DNA of 64,000 nucleotides from Gammaproteobacteria bacterium (GCA_020051155.1 JAGVJK010000003.1:1-64000); one strand, 5' to 3'; numbered from the stretch's first letter, positions 45,661-55,165 are shown. A program made the numbers and translations. The notes: generated by a model from the letters alone, not told the origin.

Positions 45661-47934
45661 ATGCTGAGTAAGGATTTAGAACTGACCCTTAACTTAGCTT
45701 TCCAAGAAGCAAGAAATAAGCGCCATGAGTTTATGACGGTGGAGCACTTGCTATTGGCTTTGTTAGATAACGCTTCAGCAAGGGAAGTGTTGAATCGTTG
45801 TCGCGTCAATATTGATAACTTAAGAAATGAACTTTCCGAATATGTCGAGAGCAAAACGCCTCGCCTACCTGATACAGAAGAGTTGCGAGAAACACAACCA
45901 ACACTCGGATTTCGCCGCGTGTTACAACGAGCTGTGTTCCATGTGCAATCCGCAGGGCGTTCAGAAGTGAGCGGTGCCCATGTCTTAACCGCAATCTTTA
46001 GCGAACAAGGCAGTAAAGCAGTTGAATTATTAAAAGAAGTCCATGGGGTTTCCCGTCTTGATGTGGTGAATTGTATTTCAAATGGCGCTTCTAAAATCTC
46101 TCCTGCAGAATCACAACAGGAAATTCCACCGCAACTTGCGCAACAAACCGAAGAAGAAGTTGGGTTTGGTGCGAATACCAGTACAGCGTTGGAGTCTTAT
46201 ACCGTTAATTTGAATTTGAAAGCGCTGACCGGTGGTATTGACTTATTGATTGGTCGAGAAGATGAGTTAGAGCGAGTGATTCGCACGTTATGCCGTCGTC
46301 GCAAAAATAATCCCCTACTAGTGGGTGAAGCGGGTGTCGGCAAAACCGCAATTGCTGAAGGTTTGGCACGCATGATCATTGAAGGTAATGTGCCAGATAT
46401 TTTAAAACAAGGCACGGTTTACTCTCTGGATTTAGGTAATCTCTTAGCGGGCACCAAATATCGCGGTGATTTTGAAAAACGCTTTAAAGCCTTAACGCAA
46501 GAGTTGATTCAACAACCGAATGCCATCTTATTTATTGATGAAATCCATACGATTATTGGTGCTGGTGCAGCCTCCGGTGGCGTGATGGATGCTTCAAACT
46601 TGATAAAACCTTTATTGTCCAACGGCGAGTTAAAATGCTTAGGTGCTACCACCTTCCAAGAATATCGCAGCATTTTTGAAAAAGATCGCGCTTTAGCACG
46701 ACGTTTCCAAAAAGTGGATATTAATGAGCCTTCAGTAGAGGAAACCGTCCGTATATTAAAAGGGATTCGTAAAAAATTAGAAGAGCATCATGGCGTTAAA
46801 TACTCTTTAAAAGGTTTGAAAGCAGCCGCAGAGTTATCTGCGCGGTTTATCACGGACCGTTTCTTGCCCGATAAAGCAATTGATATCGTTGATGAAGCAG
46901 GGGCTTTCCAAGCTCTGCAATCTTCTTCCAAACGTAAAAAACTCATTGGTACCCATGAAATAGAGGAAATCGTTGCAAGTATTGCGCGAATTCCAGCACA
47001 AACAGTTTCTACTTCGGATAAAGAAGTATTAAGAAGTTTAGTTCGTGATTTACAAATGTTGGTCTTCGGCCAAGATGATGCGATCAATGCCTTGGGTTCT
47101 TCCATCAAATTGTCTCGTGCTGGTTTGCGCGATCCTGAAAAACCAGTGGGTTGCTTTTTATTTGCGGGTCCAACTGGGGTAGGTAAAACCGAAGTGACTC
47201 GTCAGCTGAGTAAGCTATTGGGTATTGAGCTGTTACGATTTGATATGTCTGAGTATATGGAAAAACACTCTGTTTCTCGTTTAATTGGAGCACCTCCCGG
47301 TTATGTGGGATATGAACAATCTGGATTATTAACAGAGGCGGTTACTCAGCATCCCCATTGCGTATTGCTATTGGATGAAATTGAAAAAGCACATCCAGAT
47401 ATTTATAACTTATTGTTACAAATTATGGATCATGGCTCTTTAACAGATAACAATGGCCGTAAAGCAGATTTCAGACATGTTATTTTAGTGATGACCACGA
47501 ATGCTGGTGCTTACTCCTTGATACGTAACCAAATGGGTTTTACTCAGCAAGATCATACTTTAGATAGCGCGGAAGATATTAATCGATTGTTTACACCAGA
47601 GTTTCGTAATCGATTGGATGCAGTGATTAACTTTAAATTCCTTGATCAAAAAACCATTTGTAATGTGGTAGATAAGTTCATTATGGAATTGGAAGTGCAA
47701 CTCGAGCAACGCCAGGTGAAACTGATTGTAGAGCAACCAGTCCGAGACTGGTTAGCGATTAATGGCCACAATCCGCAAATGGGTGCTAGACCCATGGCGC
47801 GGTTGATCCAAGAGAAAATCAAAAAACCCTTGGCAGAGGAATTATTGTTTGGACAATTGAGTCATGGCGGCACGGTCCGCTTACTCATTGAGAACAATAC
47901 CATTGAGTTTGAAATGAAAGAGTCCTGCGTTTAG
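45661..47934 (+). CDS. clpA: ClpA unfoldase of the ClpAP protease
   Basis: AAA+ chaperone that feeds ClpP (757 residues). N-domain (1-145), then two ATPase modules: Walker A GEAGVGKTA with LFIDEIHTIIGAG, and GPTGVGKTE with LLLDEIEKAHPD. GYVGYEQSG is the pore loop of the second ring. Start: ATG behind the very strong ggaggt. The adaptor gene clpS, normally just upstream, is absent: the 198-base gap before clpA holds no frame for it. An intrinsic terminator follows. Confidence 0.95.
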   Translation: MLSKDLELTLNLAFQEARNKRHEFMTVEHLLLALLDNASAREVLNRCRVNIDNLRNELSEYVESKTPRLPDTEELRETQPTLGFRRVLQRAVFHVQSAGRSEVSGAHVLTAIFSEQGSKAVELLKEVHGVSRLDVVNCISNGASKISPAESQQEIPPQLAQQTEEEVGFGANTSTALESYTVNLNLKALTGGIDLLIGREDELERVIRTLCRRRKNNPLLVGEAGVGKTAIAEGLARMIIEGNVPDILKQGTVYSLDLGNLLAGTKYRGDFEKRFKALTQELIQQPNAILFIDEIHTIIGAGAASGGVMDASNLIKPLLSNGELKCLGATTFQEYRSIFEKDRALARRFQKVDINEPSVEETVRILKGIRKKLEEHHGVKYSLKGLKAAAELSARFITDRFLPDKAIDIVDEAGAFQALQSSSKRKKLIGTHEIEEIVASIARIPAQTVSTSDKEVLRSLVRDLQMLVFGQDDAINALGSSIKLSRAGLRDPEKPVGCFLFAGPTGVGKTEVTRQLSKLLGIELLRFDMSEYMEKHSVSRLIGAPPGYVGYEQSGLLTEAVTQHPHCVLLLDEIEKAHPDIYNLLLQIMDHGSLTDNNGRKADFRHVILVMTTNAGAYSLIRNQMGFTQQDHTLDSAEDINRLFTPEFRNRLDAVINFKFLDQKTICNVVDKFIMELEVQLEQRQVKLIVEQPVRDWLAINGHNPQMGARPMARLIQEKIKKPLAEELLFGQLSHGGTVRLLIENNTIEFEMKESCV

Positions 47935-47964
47935 TCGTTAGTTTACTCTTAGTCATCTTTCTTG

Positions 47965-48006
47965 AAAGAGCAAAAGTATCAAATAAAGAAACTTTTGCTC
48001 TTTTTT
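47965..48006 (+). terminator. Intrinsic terminator of clpA
   Basis: A perfect 13-bp stem (47965-47977 with 47991-48003), 13-base loop, and six T residues at its end. A textbook rho-independent terminator, cleanly separating clpA from the next promoter. Confidence 0.9.
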
Positions 48007-48032
48007 GTGCATTTAAAAACCCATTTTCCATC

Positions 48033-48065
48033 ATTAATATTCCCTTAATAAATTTATCATATACT
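48033..48065 (+). promoter_or_regulatory. PmrA-box-like promoter
   Basis: ATTAATATT (48033-48041), two bases, then CTTAATAAA (48044-48052): the two half-sites match the Legionella PmrA consensus cTTAATatT at 8 and 7 of 9 positions, with the exact N2 spacing. A -10 TATACT (48060-48065) follows 7 bases later. The transcript would start near 48072, about 80 bases before the gene at 48153. Confidence 0.6.
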
Positions 48066-48152
48066 ATCATCCGATAAATTAAAGGGATTCTCTTTCCGAG
48101 CAAGATCCCTAATATAAGTATTTTTATAATTATTGAGATAACAGAGGTTAAT

Positions 48153-49841
48153 ATGGCAAGTAGTTCAACAGAGGTTGCGCAAGGCGTTTCTGCGTTAGAA
48201 AAAAGATTTCATGCATTGATCGAAACGATAGGGGAAGAGCAGCCCCGTAGCGATTCGACGCTTAGATTGGCTGCTATTTATAATCAAGAAGAATCAATAA
48301 AACCAGTCTTTACTCAAACGGTTCAAGAAATAGGTAAAACACTACAAGCGCATCTTGCTAGCGTCCGGCAGCCATGGAACCCCGAATTCGTATTAAAAAC
48401 AGTTAGACAATTGGTGCGAATGAACATGTTAGCAGTTTATCTTAATGATAAGGCATTAGAAAAAAGCATCAGAGCTATAATAACCAGATTTAAATTTGAA
48501 TTACCGACAATGGTTAAAAAATGCCAAAGCAGTCTCACACCGGAGTTAGTCAGCGAAGAAATTATTCAGCAATGCTTAAGTCTCCGCTTAGTTGCTCAGA
48601 TTATTTATCCTGGAGAGAGAGAAGTTCTAGCGGCTGTTGAAGAACTAATTAGTATTGCTCATACAGCTACCTTAAAATGGTCTTCTGATGTATGTTTATC
48701 AATAGGGTACGCAGAGTTTCAGAGGCATTATTTCATCAATCATAATAATATACAGAAATTGATGTCAGCTTATGATTTAATAGTTTTATTTGATGATAAA
48801 GTTACACTTTCGCAAATCAACGCTGGTCGGCTAGATGCAACAGAATCCATTCATCAACTGATTGATCGTCACGAAGTTCAACAGGCTTTGCCGTCGATTG
48901 AAAAGTTTAACGAATTAGAGCGATTAGAAGAGTTGTCGCTGATTCTTAGAGAAGAAGATCTTGTCATCCGAGTTTCTAGCTTAAAAAACAGTGTTCTTGA
49001 GCCCCTTGTTAAACGGTTTGAAGATAATTTCATGCCAAGTAAATTGATTGACCTTATCACCTTAAAAAATTGGGAAGAAATTCTTGAGTTTTCGCAGCTT
49101 ATTGGCAGAATGGATTTGGCTGAGAGAATCGGGCTTTTAAAAAATGAAGCTAAAAATGCATTAGTGCGTCGAGTAGAATTTTTTCAAGAAAAATTAAAAT
49201 CTAATGAGCAACCTAGCATGGAGGATTTTAATGAATTGAAACGGTTGATGGATTTGTCACAATCTTTTGAAGATAAAGAACTTGAGATTCAAATTGATTT
49301 TTTACAATATAGTTTTCTTGAGCCTTTAGTGTTGAGTTTTGAAGAGAACTTTTCTTCTTCTGAACTGACCCATATTGAAACGCTAAGAAATTGGCAAGAA
49401 ATTAAAGAATATGCAGAACAGATAAGAGAGACTAAACTTGTTGAAAGAATAAAAGCTTTACAACATCATGCAAAAGCAGTGGTCACTGCACATATAGCTG
49501 AAAGCACGCCTTCTCGTAGCTCTGAAAGTTCAGAAAATTCTGATGGGTCCGAACACCTTGGTAGCGCTGAATGCTTTGTCGAAAATTCTGAAAATCTTGA
49601 AAACGTTAAGATTGAACATTGGCATAGTTTGCGACAACGTGTGCGTTTTTTCAAAGATTCAGAATTGACAGAAAACTTTAATAAGTTAGAAAAGCCTCGT
49701 AGAGGTGTCAAGTTTAATCAGACAGTTTCTTTGGGACGATTTTTTTCAGGATCTGCAGTGATCACTTCTTGTGACGAAAGAGGATTGAAAGAATCTGTAC
49801 CCAATATTCCTCGCCCAGGAAGCTCTAATGGAGATTATTAA
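48153..49841 (+). CDS. Unrecognised helical protein with tandem ~100-residue repeat; candidate effector
   Basis: 562 residues, no known domain, no signal peptide or membrane segment. It is largely helical. Two adjacent copies of a roughly 95-residue unit occur at about 247-345 and 354-446; both start PS(I/M)E-FNEL-RL and contain a shared FLEPLV/VLEPLV, then LxNW-EI. The last 110 residues are polar, with a Ser/Glu-rich stretch (452-485). Its own promoter carries a PmrA-box-like site, and an effector-like HAD protein is convergent, the stops overlapping by 3 bases. A secreted effector is plausible but not shown. ATG follows agagg. Confidence 0.7.
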   Translation: MASSSTEVAQGVSALEKRFHALIETIGEEQPRSDSTLRLAAIYNQEESIKPVFTQTVQEIGKTLQAHLASVRQPWNPEFVLKTVRQLVRMNMLAVYLNDKALEKSIRAIITRFKFELPTMVKKCQSSLTPELVSEEIIQQCLSLRLVAQIIYPGEREVLAAVEELISIAHTATLKWSSDVCLSIGYAEFQRHYFINHNNIQKLMSAYDLIVLFDDKVTLSQINAGRLDATESIHQLIDRHEVQQALPSIEKFNELERLEELSLILREEDLVIRVSSLKNSVLEPLVKRFEDNFMPSKLIDLITLKNWEEILEFSQLIGRMDLAERIGLLKNEAKNALVRRVEFFQEKLKSNEQPSMEDFNELKRLMDLSQSFEDKELEIQIDFLQYSFLEPLVLSFEENFSSSELTHIETLRNWQEIKEYAEQIRETKLVERIKALQHHAKAVVTAHIAESTPSRSSESSENSDGSEHLGSAECFVENSENLENVKIEHWHSLRQRVRFFKDSELTENFNKLEKPRRGVKFNQTVSLGRFFSGSAVITSCDERGLKESVPNIPRPGSSNGDY

Positions 49842-51868
49842 ATCCTATTAGACGAGATGGCAGGCCCGGGGGTTTTAGAAAAACCCTCGGGTGATGTTTC
49901 GTGATGTAGCTCTAATAAAGTCAGAAGTTCTTGATAAAGAATTTTCTCAGGATGATGTTCATTGCGTTTAGAACTTATACGGCCAAATCGTTCAGGCGTT
50001 GTTTCATGAAGTAACGCAGAAATACTTTGCAACCCCTCACGGGTGGTGATTTTCTCACGATTGATGGCATCAAGAGTATCTAATAACTTAACAATATTTC
50101 TAGAAACTTTTGTTGTCTGCGGTGTACCTTTTTCATCGATATACGTATAGTCTTGTGAACGAGATAAAGTGCGTAACTCATATTCTTCAGAGTCAATCGC
50201 TTTTAAAATAAGTTGTTTCATTTTTTTTAATAAAATCATTCTGTCTTTATGTAAACTCTGTTCTCTTAGTTCAGGAGCCGCATTAACCGTAAATCTTTTT
50301 AAGTGATTATTTAACTCTGCCAAATACGTGCCATGACTGCCATAGCCTTCAGCAGTTTCTGTATCGGCTGGAATGCCAATAAAGCCCGCTTGATTGGCCA
50401 AATTAACACAATTGACTTTATCGTCACAAAAGATAATATTTCCCCTTGAAACACGTTGGTAATTCGCAGGTGCTTCGATGGAAAGGATGCCGAAATTTTT
50501 TAATTCAGGAAAATCATTCAAATCGAGAGTCAATCTTGCTTGGTCCAATAATGATAAGATATAAAATAATTTGTAATCCCCTTTTTGAATAGTGTCTAGC
50601 TTACTGATGAGCGTTAACAAATCACAGGTAATAATAGTTTCTCCGAAGGACAAGTTGATGTGTGCATTTTTTTCAATTTCCACAGTTAAGGATGACATCC
50701 CAGGTTCCTGACATTGCAAGGTCATATTACCCACGGCATCAGTTGCAACAGGCTGTCCATTTAAAGCTAATTCACAGGCTGTGCGAAAAGGATTGACGAG
50801 CATTTTCCCTTCTGGATTATTAAGCGTAACACCCTCAAGAGAAGAAGCGGCGTTAATGAGACAATAAATACCGCGTAATAATCTGGCATAGCTGGGGTTT
50901 TTAATCTGTGTTTGTTGCGTGCATAGCTTGTGATAAGCATCATCTGCGCTTAAATCGCTAGAGCCTGCCGAAGCGATAGCCCAAGAAGCATAGGGGCGAA
51001 CACTGACCCGTTGTAAAAAATGAATAAGTGCGTCTCCATTTAATAACGCATGGGTTACACTATTAATTAACGTTTCATCTCGATCAAACACAAAAAACAC
51101 GCTATCTGTGCGGGGACGAATAGTACTTGCGCTGGCTGAGCTAGTTGCATTGCTGCGAAAAGGATAAATAAACTTACTCTCCTTACTGTCCGTCGCTGGT
51201 AAGACCACAGGCGGCGCGTGCTTGGCAATAATACTCGCTATATAAGCGGGAGTCATTTCAACATCTGCTAAATCCTTTGCAATTGTTTTTAACAAAGAGA
51301 TATTAGGATCTGAGACTCGACGGTTTTCTTTGTTATCTGACACACTATGCTCACCGCGAAACAAGGTAATATGTTCCCCATGGGGATGTAAATAATGATG
51401 ACAAGCGGCTTGATGAAATTGATTGTACTGTTCGGTGTATTCAGGATATCGATTTAGAATATACGCTTTGCGTGCTTCATAAATTTTTTGCAATCGATTT
51501 TTTAGATTCAATGCTTCAGGAGTATTCGTCTTCGGTGTTCCTAACATAATGAGCGATCGCCACAGATCCTTAGCGCTTTTATCGCGAAATAAAAGGTTTT
51601 TATTTTGCGATTCAATATAGGAGGGAGAGTAAAGTGTTTCAAAATTTTGCTCATAAAAATGCGCTAAGGAGGCTAAAGTTGTTTTTAATACACCGGGGTT
51701 ATCAGTCAAGAGAATCGTTAAATTTAATAAATATTCCACTTCTTTTAGATTAAGTGGAGTTGTATGGGTCGCATCAATGGCTAATTGCAACCAGTCCGTA
51801 TTTTTCCAGAGTAACTCTTGATATAACCCATTGTATTCTTTCATTAACTCACTCGAATCTTCACTCAT
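49838..51868 (-). CDS. Large HAD-like protein, candidate effector
   Basis: 676 residues. The middle contains HAD phosphatase motifs: motif I FVFDRDETLINS (Asp262, Asp264), motif II in WAIASAG (about 297-302) and motif IV IIFCDDKVNCVN (Asp482, Asp483). The gap between motifs I and IV is long, so large cap insertions are likely. The N-terminal 250 and C-terminal 150 residues are unrecognised, mostly helical. No signal peptide. It would hydrolyse a phosphate ester if active; the substrate is unknown. Convergent with the tandem-repeat gene, the stop codons overlapping. Confidence 0.7.
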   Translation of the reverse strand: MSEDSSELMKEYNGLYQELLWKNTDWLQLAIDATHTTPLNLKEVEYLLNLTILLTDNPGVLKTTLASLAHFYEQNFETLYSPSYIESQNKNLLFRDKSAKDLWRSLIMLGTPKTNTPEALNLKNRLQKIYEARKAYILNRYPEYTEQYNQFHQAACHHYLHPHGEHITLFRGEHSVSDNKENRRVSDPNISLLKTIAKDLADVEMTPAYIASIIAKHAPPVVLPATDSKESKFIYPFRSNATSSASASTIRPRTDSVFFVFDRDETLINSVTHALLNGDALIHFLQRVSVRPYASWAIASAGSSDLSADDAYHKLCTQQTQIKNPSYARLLRGIYCLINAASSLEGVTLNNPEGKMLVNPFRTACELALNGQPVATDAVGNMTLQCQEPGMSSLTVEIEKNAHINLSFGETIITCDLLTLISKLDTIQKGDYKLFYILSLLDQARLTLDLNDFPELKNFGILSIEAPANYQRVSRGNIIFCDDKVNCVNLANQAGFIGIPADTETAEGYGSHGTYLAELNNHLKRFTVNAAPELREQSLHKDRMILLKKMKQLILKAIDSEEYELRTLSRSQDYTYIDEKGTPQTTKVSRNIVKLLDTLDAINREKITTREGLQSISALLHETTPERFGRISSKRNEHHPEKILYQELLTLLELHHETSPEGFSKTPGPAISSNRI

Positions 51869-51953
51869 AGCATCTCTCTCAATTAAAAAAATAAATCTAC
51901 TTATTTGAGAATAGCGCTAAAGTGGTTTATTTGTAACCAGTGTTAATATTACG

Positions 51954-52637
51954 CTAAGAGTATAGTTCTCGCTTAACCGAAAGCAAATCTTGGTAAACCT
52001 TGGCTTTATCCTTAGGATTTCGTAGCAAATAGGCTGGATGGTAAGTTACCAATAAAGGGGTGTTTAAGGGACCATAGCTGAGACGCTGGCCACGTAGTTG
52101 ACTCAAGGGGAGGGTGACGCCCAATAGGTAATGAGCGGCAATACGTCCCACGGCCAGTAATAACTGGGGTTGTAACAAAGCGATTTGCTGCTGTAGATAG
52201 GGCGTACACTCCGCTACTTCCTCAGGGGCTGGATCCCGATTCATGGGCGGCCGACATTTTAAAATATTAGCGATGTAAACATCTTCTCGTGTAAAACCAA
52301 TGGATTTTAGCATTTGCGTCAATAATTGACCGGCACGTCCGACAAAAGGTTTACCCTGCTGATCCTCTTGGGCTCCCGGAGCTTCGCCAATGATCATGAG
52401 TTTCGCCCGATGTGAGCCGGTGCCAAATACGGTCTGAGTACGGCTATGACAAAGCGTGCAGCGCTGACATTGTGCTACTTTTTGTTCTAAGCTGGCCCAA
52501 TCTTGTTCGCTAGTTGCTGCAGTCACTTCAATCTTGGCAGTGCGCTCGCGCCACTGTACAATACCCATGGCATTCAAGTAGTGATCAATGATGGTTGATT
52601 CGACTGATTGCAAAGCCTTACCCCGATTTTTATCCAA
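51954..52637 (-). CDS. Uracil-DNA glycosylase, family 4
   Basis: Removes uracil from DNA; iron-sulfur type (227 residues). Motif GEAPGAQED (84-92) and a late YHPAYLLR carry the active site. Cluster ligands are Cys60, Cys63, Cys128 and Cys144, with the family's spacing. The 5' end is uncertain: the frame opens with TTG at 52637, and family members usually begin closer to HYLNAMGI, so the true start may be internal. Divergent from rmuC with 34 bases between them. Confidence 0.9.
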   Translation of the reverse strand: MDKNRGKALQSVESTIIDHYLNAMGIVQWRERTAKIEVTAATSEQDWASLEQKVAQCQRCTLCHSRTQTVFGTGSHRAKLMIIGEAPGAQEDQQGKPFVGRAGQLLTQMLKSIGFTREDVYIANILKCRPPMNRDPAPEEVAECTPYLQQQIALLQPQLLLAVGRIAAHYLLGVTLPLSQLRGQRLSYGPLNTPLLVTYHPAYLLRNPKDKAKVYQDLLSVKRELYS

Positions 52638-52671
52638 GGGCGATTATACAAAATTTTACAGAGGAAATGCT

Positions 52672-54048
52672 ATGGCATTGTTAATGACGATTGCATTCTT
52701 GGGCATGGTACTCTTGCTCATGATCGGAGGCACTTATTATATTCAAAATCGATTGAAGGGATTGCTGACCCAGCAAATGGCACAGCAACAGGACTATCTG
52801 CATCAGATTAATACCACCTGGACTCAAGAGCAAGCGTCCATGCGCGAGGGCTTTCTAGCAGGGCAGCTGCGAGCAGAGCAAGGAACCAGTGATAAAATCA
52901 ATCAATTTAATTTGCAGTTACAAAAAGATTTTTCAGGGTTAAAGGAACAATTAAAAACGGATTTTTATCAACACCGCGCTGAATTTGATAAGCATCAATT
53001 ACAAGCCATGGGCCAACTGCAAGAAAATTTACAGCTAAACATCAACCAAATTCGTCAACAATTAAATGAAATTCTTCAGCAGCATAATACGGTGCTCAAT
53101 ACACAAATGGAAAAGTTGACGCAGGCTGTGAATGAGCGCTTAAAAGAGATTAGTGGGCAAGTAGAAAAACGCTTATCCGACGGCTTTGAGAAAACCACCG
53201 AGACTTTTGCCGACGTGATTAAACGCTTAGCGCTGATTGATCAAGCGCAACAAAAAATTACAGAGCTATCAAATAACGTTGTGAGTTTGCAAGACGTATT
53301 GGCCGATCGCAAAGCGCGGGGGGCTTTTGGTGAAGTGCAATTATCAGGATTAGTCAGTAATTTGTTGCCTTCCGCTAATTATCAAATGCAATATACGTTT
53401 AAAAATGGCAAACGTGCGGATTGTGTTTTGTTTTTACCTGAACCGACAGGCACCTTGGCGATCGATGCGAAGTTTCCCTTAGAAAATTATCGTGTGATGA
53501 ACGATCCATTGCTATCTGCCTCAGATAAAAAAGCAGCAGAACAACAGTTTCGTCAAGATATTCGTCATCATTTAAATGATATCGCGAGTAAGTATATTAT
53601 CCCAGGTGAAACCTCTGATGGCGCCGTGATGTTTATTCCTGCAGAGTCGGTGTTTGCAGACATTCATGCAAAATTTCCAGAGATCATTGAAGAGTCTCAC
53701 CGCCGACATGTATGGCTTGTGTCACCGACCACCATGATGGCGATACTCACCACGGCGCGAGCTGTGATTAAAGATGCAGCGACACGCCAACAAGTGCATG
53801 TGATCCAAGAGCACCTAGGACTATTAGCCAAAGATTTTGAACGATTTGAAAAACGAATGGATGCCTTGGGCAAACACATTGAACAAACCCATGACGATGT
53901 GAAGCAAGTCAACATTTCCGCAAAAAAAATCACATCGCGCTTTTCTCAAATTGAACGCGTTGAGTTGAGTCTGATGGGCGGAGGAGATACAATTTCAACT
54001 TCGGTGACAGATGCTTTAGAAATTGTTGAACTCGAACAAAAGGAATAG
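52672..54048 (+). CDS. rmuC: DNA recombination protein RmuC
   Basis: 458 residues. An N-terminal membrane helix (about 3-22), then a long coiled coil (about 30-200) rich in Gln and Glu, then the nuclease-like RmuC domain with RGAFGEVQLSGL and LAIDAKFPLENY. RmuC limits inversions between short inverted repeats in E. coli. ATG 52672 follows agagg; the longer upstream frame is not needed. Followed 8 bases later by a membrane protein. Confidence 0.93.
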   Translation: MALLMTIAFLGMVLLLMIGGTYYIQNRLKGLLTQQMAQQQDYLHQINTTWTQEQASMREGFLAGQLRAEQGTSDKINQFNLQLQKDFSGLKEQLKTDFYQHRAEFDKHQLQAMGQLQENLQLNINQIRQQLNEILQQHNTVLNTQMEKLTQAVNERLKEISGQVEKRLSDGFEKTTETFADVIKRLALIDQAQQKITELSNNVVSLQDVLADRKARGAFGEVQLSGLVSNLLPSANYQMQYTFKNGKRADCVLFLPEPTGTLAIDAKFPLENYRVMNDPLLSASDKKAAEQQFRQDIRHHLNDIASKYIIPGETSDGAVMFIPAESVFADIHAKFPEIIEESHRRHVWLVSPTTMMAILTTARAVIKDAATRQQVHVIQEHLGLLAKDFERFEKRMDALGKHIEQTHDDVKQVNISAKKITSRFSQIERVELSLMGGGDTISTSVTDALEIVELEQKE

Positions 54049-54056
54049 GAGGGCGT

Positions 54057-54371
54057 ATGGCTCGTCAAATGCTTTATTTTATTATTGCCAGTATTTTAGT
54101 TGTACTCTTGGCAAAGTATCTCGTGATTGGTCTTAGCTGGATCCAACATCTTCATCATTATATTCTTAACTTACTGGGCAGTGTTTTTGCCGGCGGCACA
54201 GTGGGAGCGTTGTTGCGTAAAGGCTTAGCGCTCTTATTACTACCACCACTTTTGTTACTACTTCCGGCCTTAGGGTATTGGTTGATGAATCGTAAGCCCT
54301 TGCCTCATTTGCAAGGAATTCTGTGGGGCTGCTGGTTGGTGAGCGCGACGGTGATTTTGTTGTCTTCCTGA
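54057..54371 (+). CDS. Small hydrophobic membrane protein
   Basis: 104 residues with about three membrane segments (7-29, 38-75 in one or two passes, 85-103), rich in Leu. No family recognised. It starts behind aggagg 8 bases after rmuC and is probably cotranscribed with it. Confidence 0.65.
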   Translation: MARQMLYFIIASILVVLLAKYLVIGLSWIQHLHHYILNLLGSVFAGGTVGALLRKGLALLLLPPLLLLLPALGYWLMNRKPLPHLQGILWGCWLVSATVILLSS

Positions 54372-54388
54372 CAAGAGCGCTATCTAAG

Positions 54389-54665
54389 CGGTGGTGTCTG
54401 GCACATTGATTTGGAAATTCGGAATCTAATTTTCCACCATAGCAAAAGGAGAGCTAGCGTAGAAGCATTCTCGTGTGCCTGACACCACCTACGCTGCCCT
54501 CAAATTTTGATAACATGTTTCAAATAGATTTTGGTTAGGAGGTTCTTCGTCGAACGCTCAATGCAAGCGGTGTCAGGCACACGAGAATGCTTCTACGCTA
54601 GTTCTTTTTTTTATTTATTAGGAACAACATACTCTTGTTTTTCAAATCGATGTGCCAGACACCGC
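54389..54665. repeat. Nested palindromic element of the GGTGTCWGGCACA family
   Basis: A 277-base element. The outer arms (54389-54416 and 54640-54665) pair nearly perfectly and carry GGTGTCTGGCACAT. The inner arms (about 54454-54486 and 54569-54601) are perfect 33-base inverted copies ending in TGTGCCTGACACC. Each half thus starts and ends with the motif, so it reads as two head-to-head units. The centre (54487-54568) and the sequences between outer and inner arms are not conserved. It fills the 311-base gap between two convergent genes. Confidence 0.8.
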
Positions 54666-54682
54666 TGTTGAGACTTTCTTTT

Positions 54683-55165
54683 TTATCCCTTCTTCCGCCC
54701 ACTATGCTCACGATACAATTTTAATCGCGATTCTTTACGTAACAAGGCTTCTTGATGACGGCGCTTTTCCACATCATTATGTAATTCTAAAGGACGTACT
54801 CGCGTTGGTTTTCCTTTTTCATCAAGGGCAACCATGGTGAAATAACAAGTATTGGTGTGACGCTGTTTCCCTGTTTTTAAATCTTCAGCAATGACTTTTA
54901 ATCCCACTTCCATAGTGCTATTACCGACGTAATTAATACTCGCATGACAAGTTAATAAATCACCGACATGAACGGGTTCTTTAAAATAAACATTATCCAC
55001 CGACAACGTTACAATAGTTTTTCCCGCATAACGACTCGCGCAAGCATAAGCAACTTTATCTAAGAAACTTAAAATATCGCCCCCATGAACATTACCAGTA
55101 AAATTCGCCATATTGGGTGTCATGATTTCTGACATGGTAATGGTTTTATTTGATTGATGTTCCAT
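54683..55165 (-). CDS. Acyl-CoA thioesterase, BACH/YkhA-like
   Basis: A single hot-dog domain with a charged C-terminal tail (160 residues). NVHGGDILSFLDKVAY is the active-site helix start with Asp30, followed by LSVDNVYFKEPVHVGD. It should hydrolyse acyl-CoA esters in the cytosol. It is 15 bases downstream of the ETF-ubiquinone oxidoreductase gene, linking it to fatty or branched-acyl oxidation. Distinct from YciA at 7312, which is shorter and lacks the basic tail. Confidence 0.88.
   Translation of the reverse strand: MEHQSNKTITMSEIMTPNMANFTGNVHGGDILSFLDKVAYACASRYAGKTIVTLSVDNVYFKEPVHVGDLLTCHASINYVGNSTMEVGLKVIAEDLKTGKQRHTNTCYFTMVALDEKGKPTRVRPLELHNDVEKRRHQEALLRKESRLKLYREHSGRKKG

Noticed and set aside
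54389-54665. Repeated GGTGTC motifs as a CRISPR array
   Set aside because: Copies are few, in inverted orientation, irregularly spaced, and there are no cas genes.
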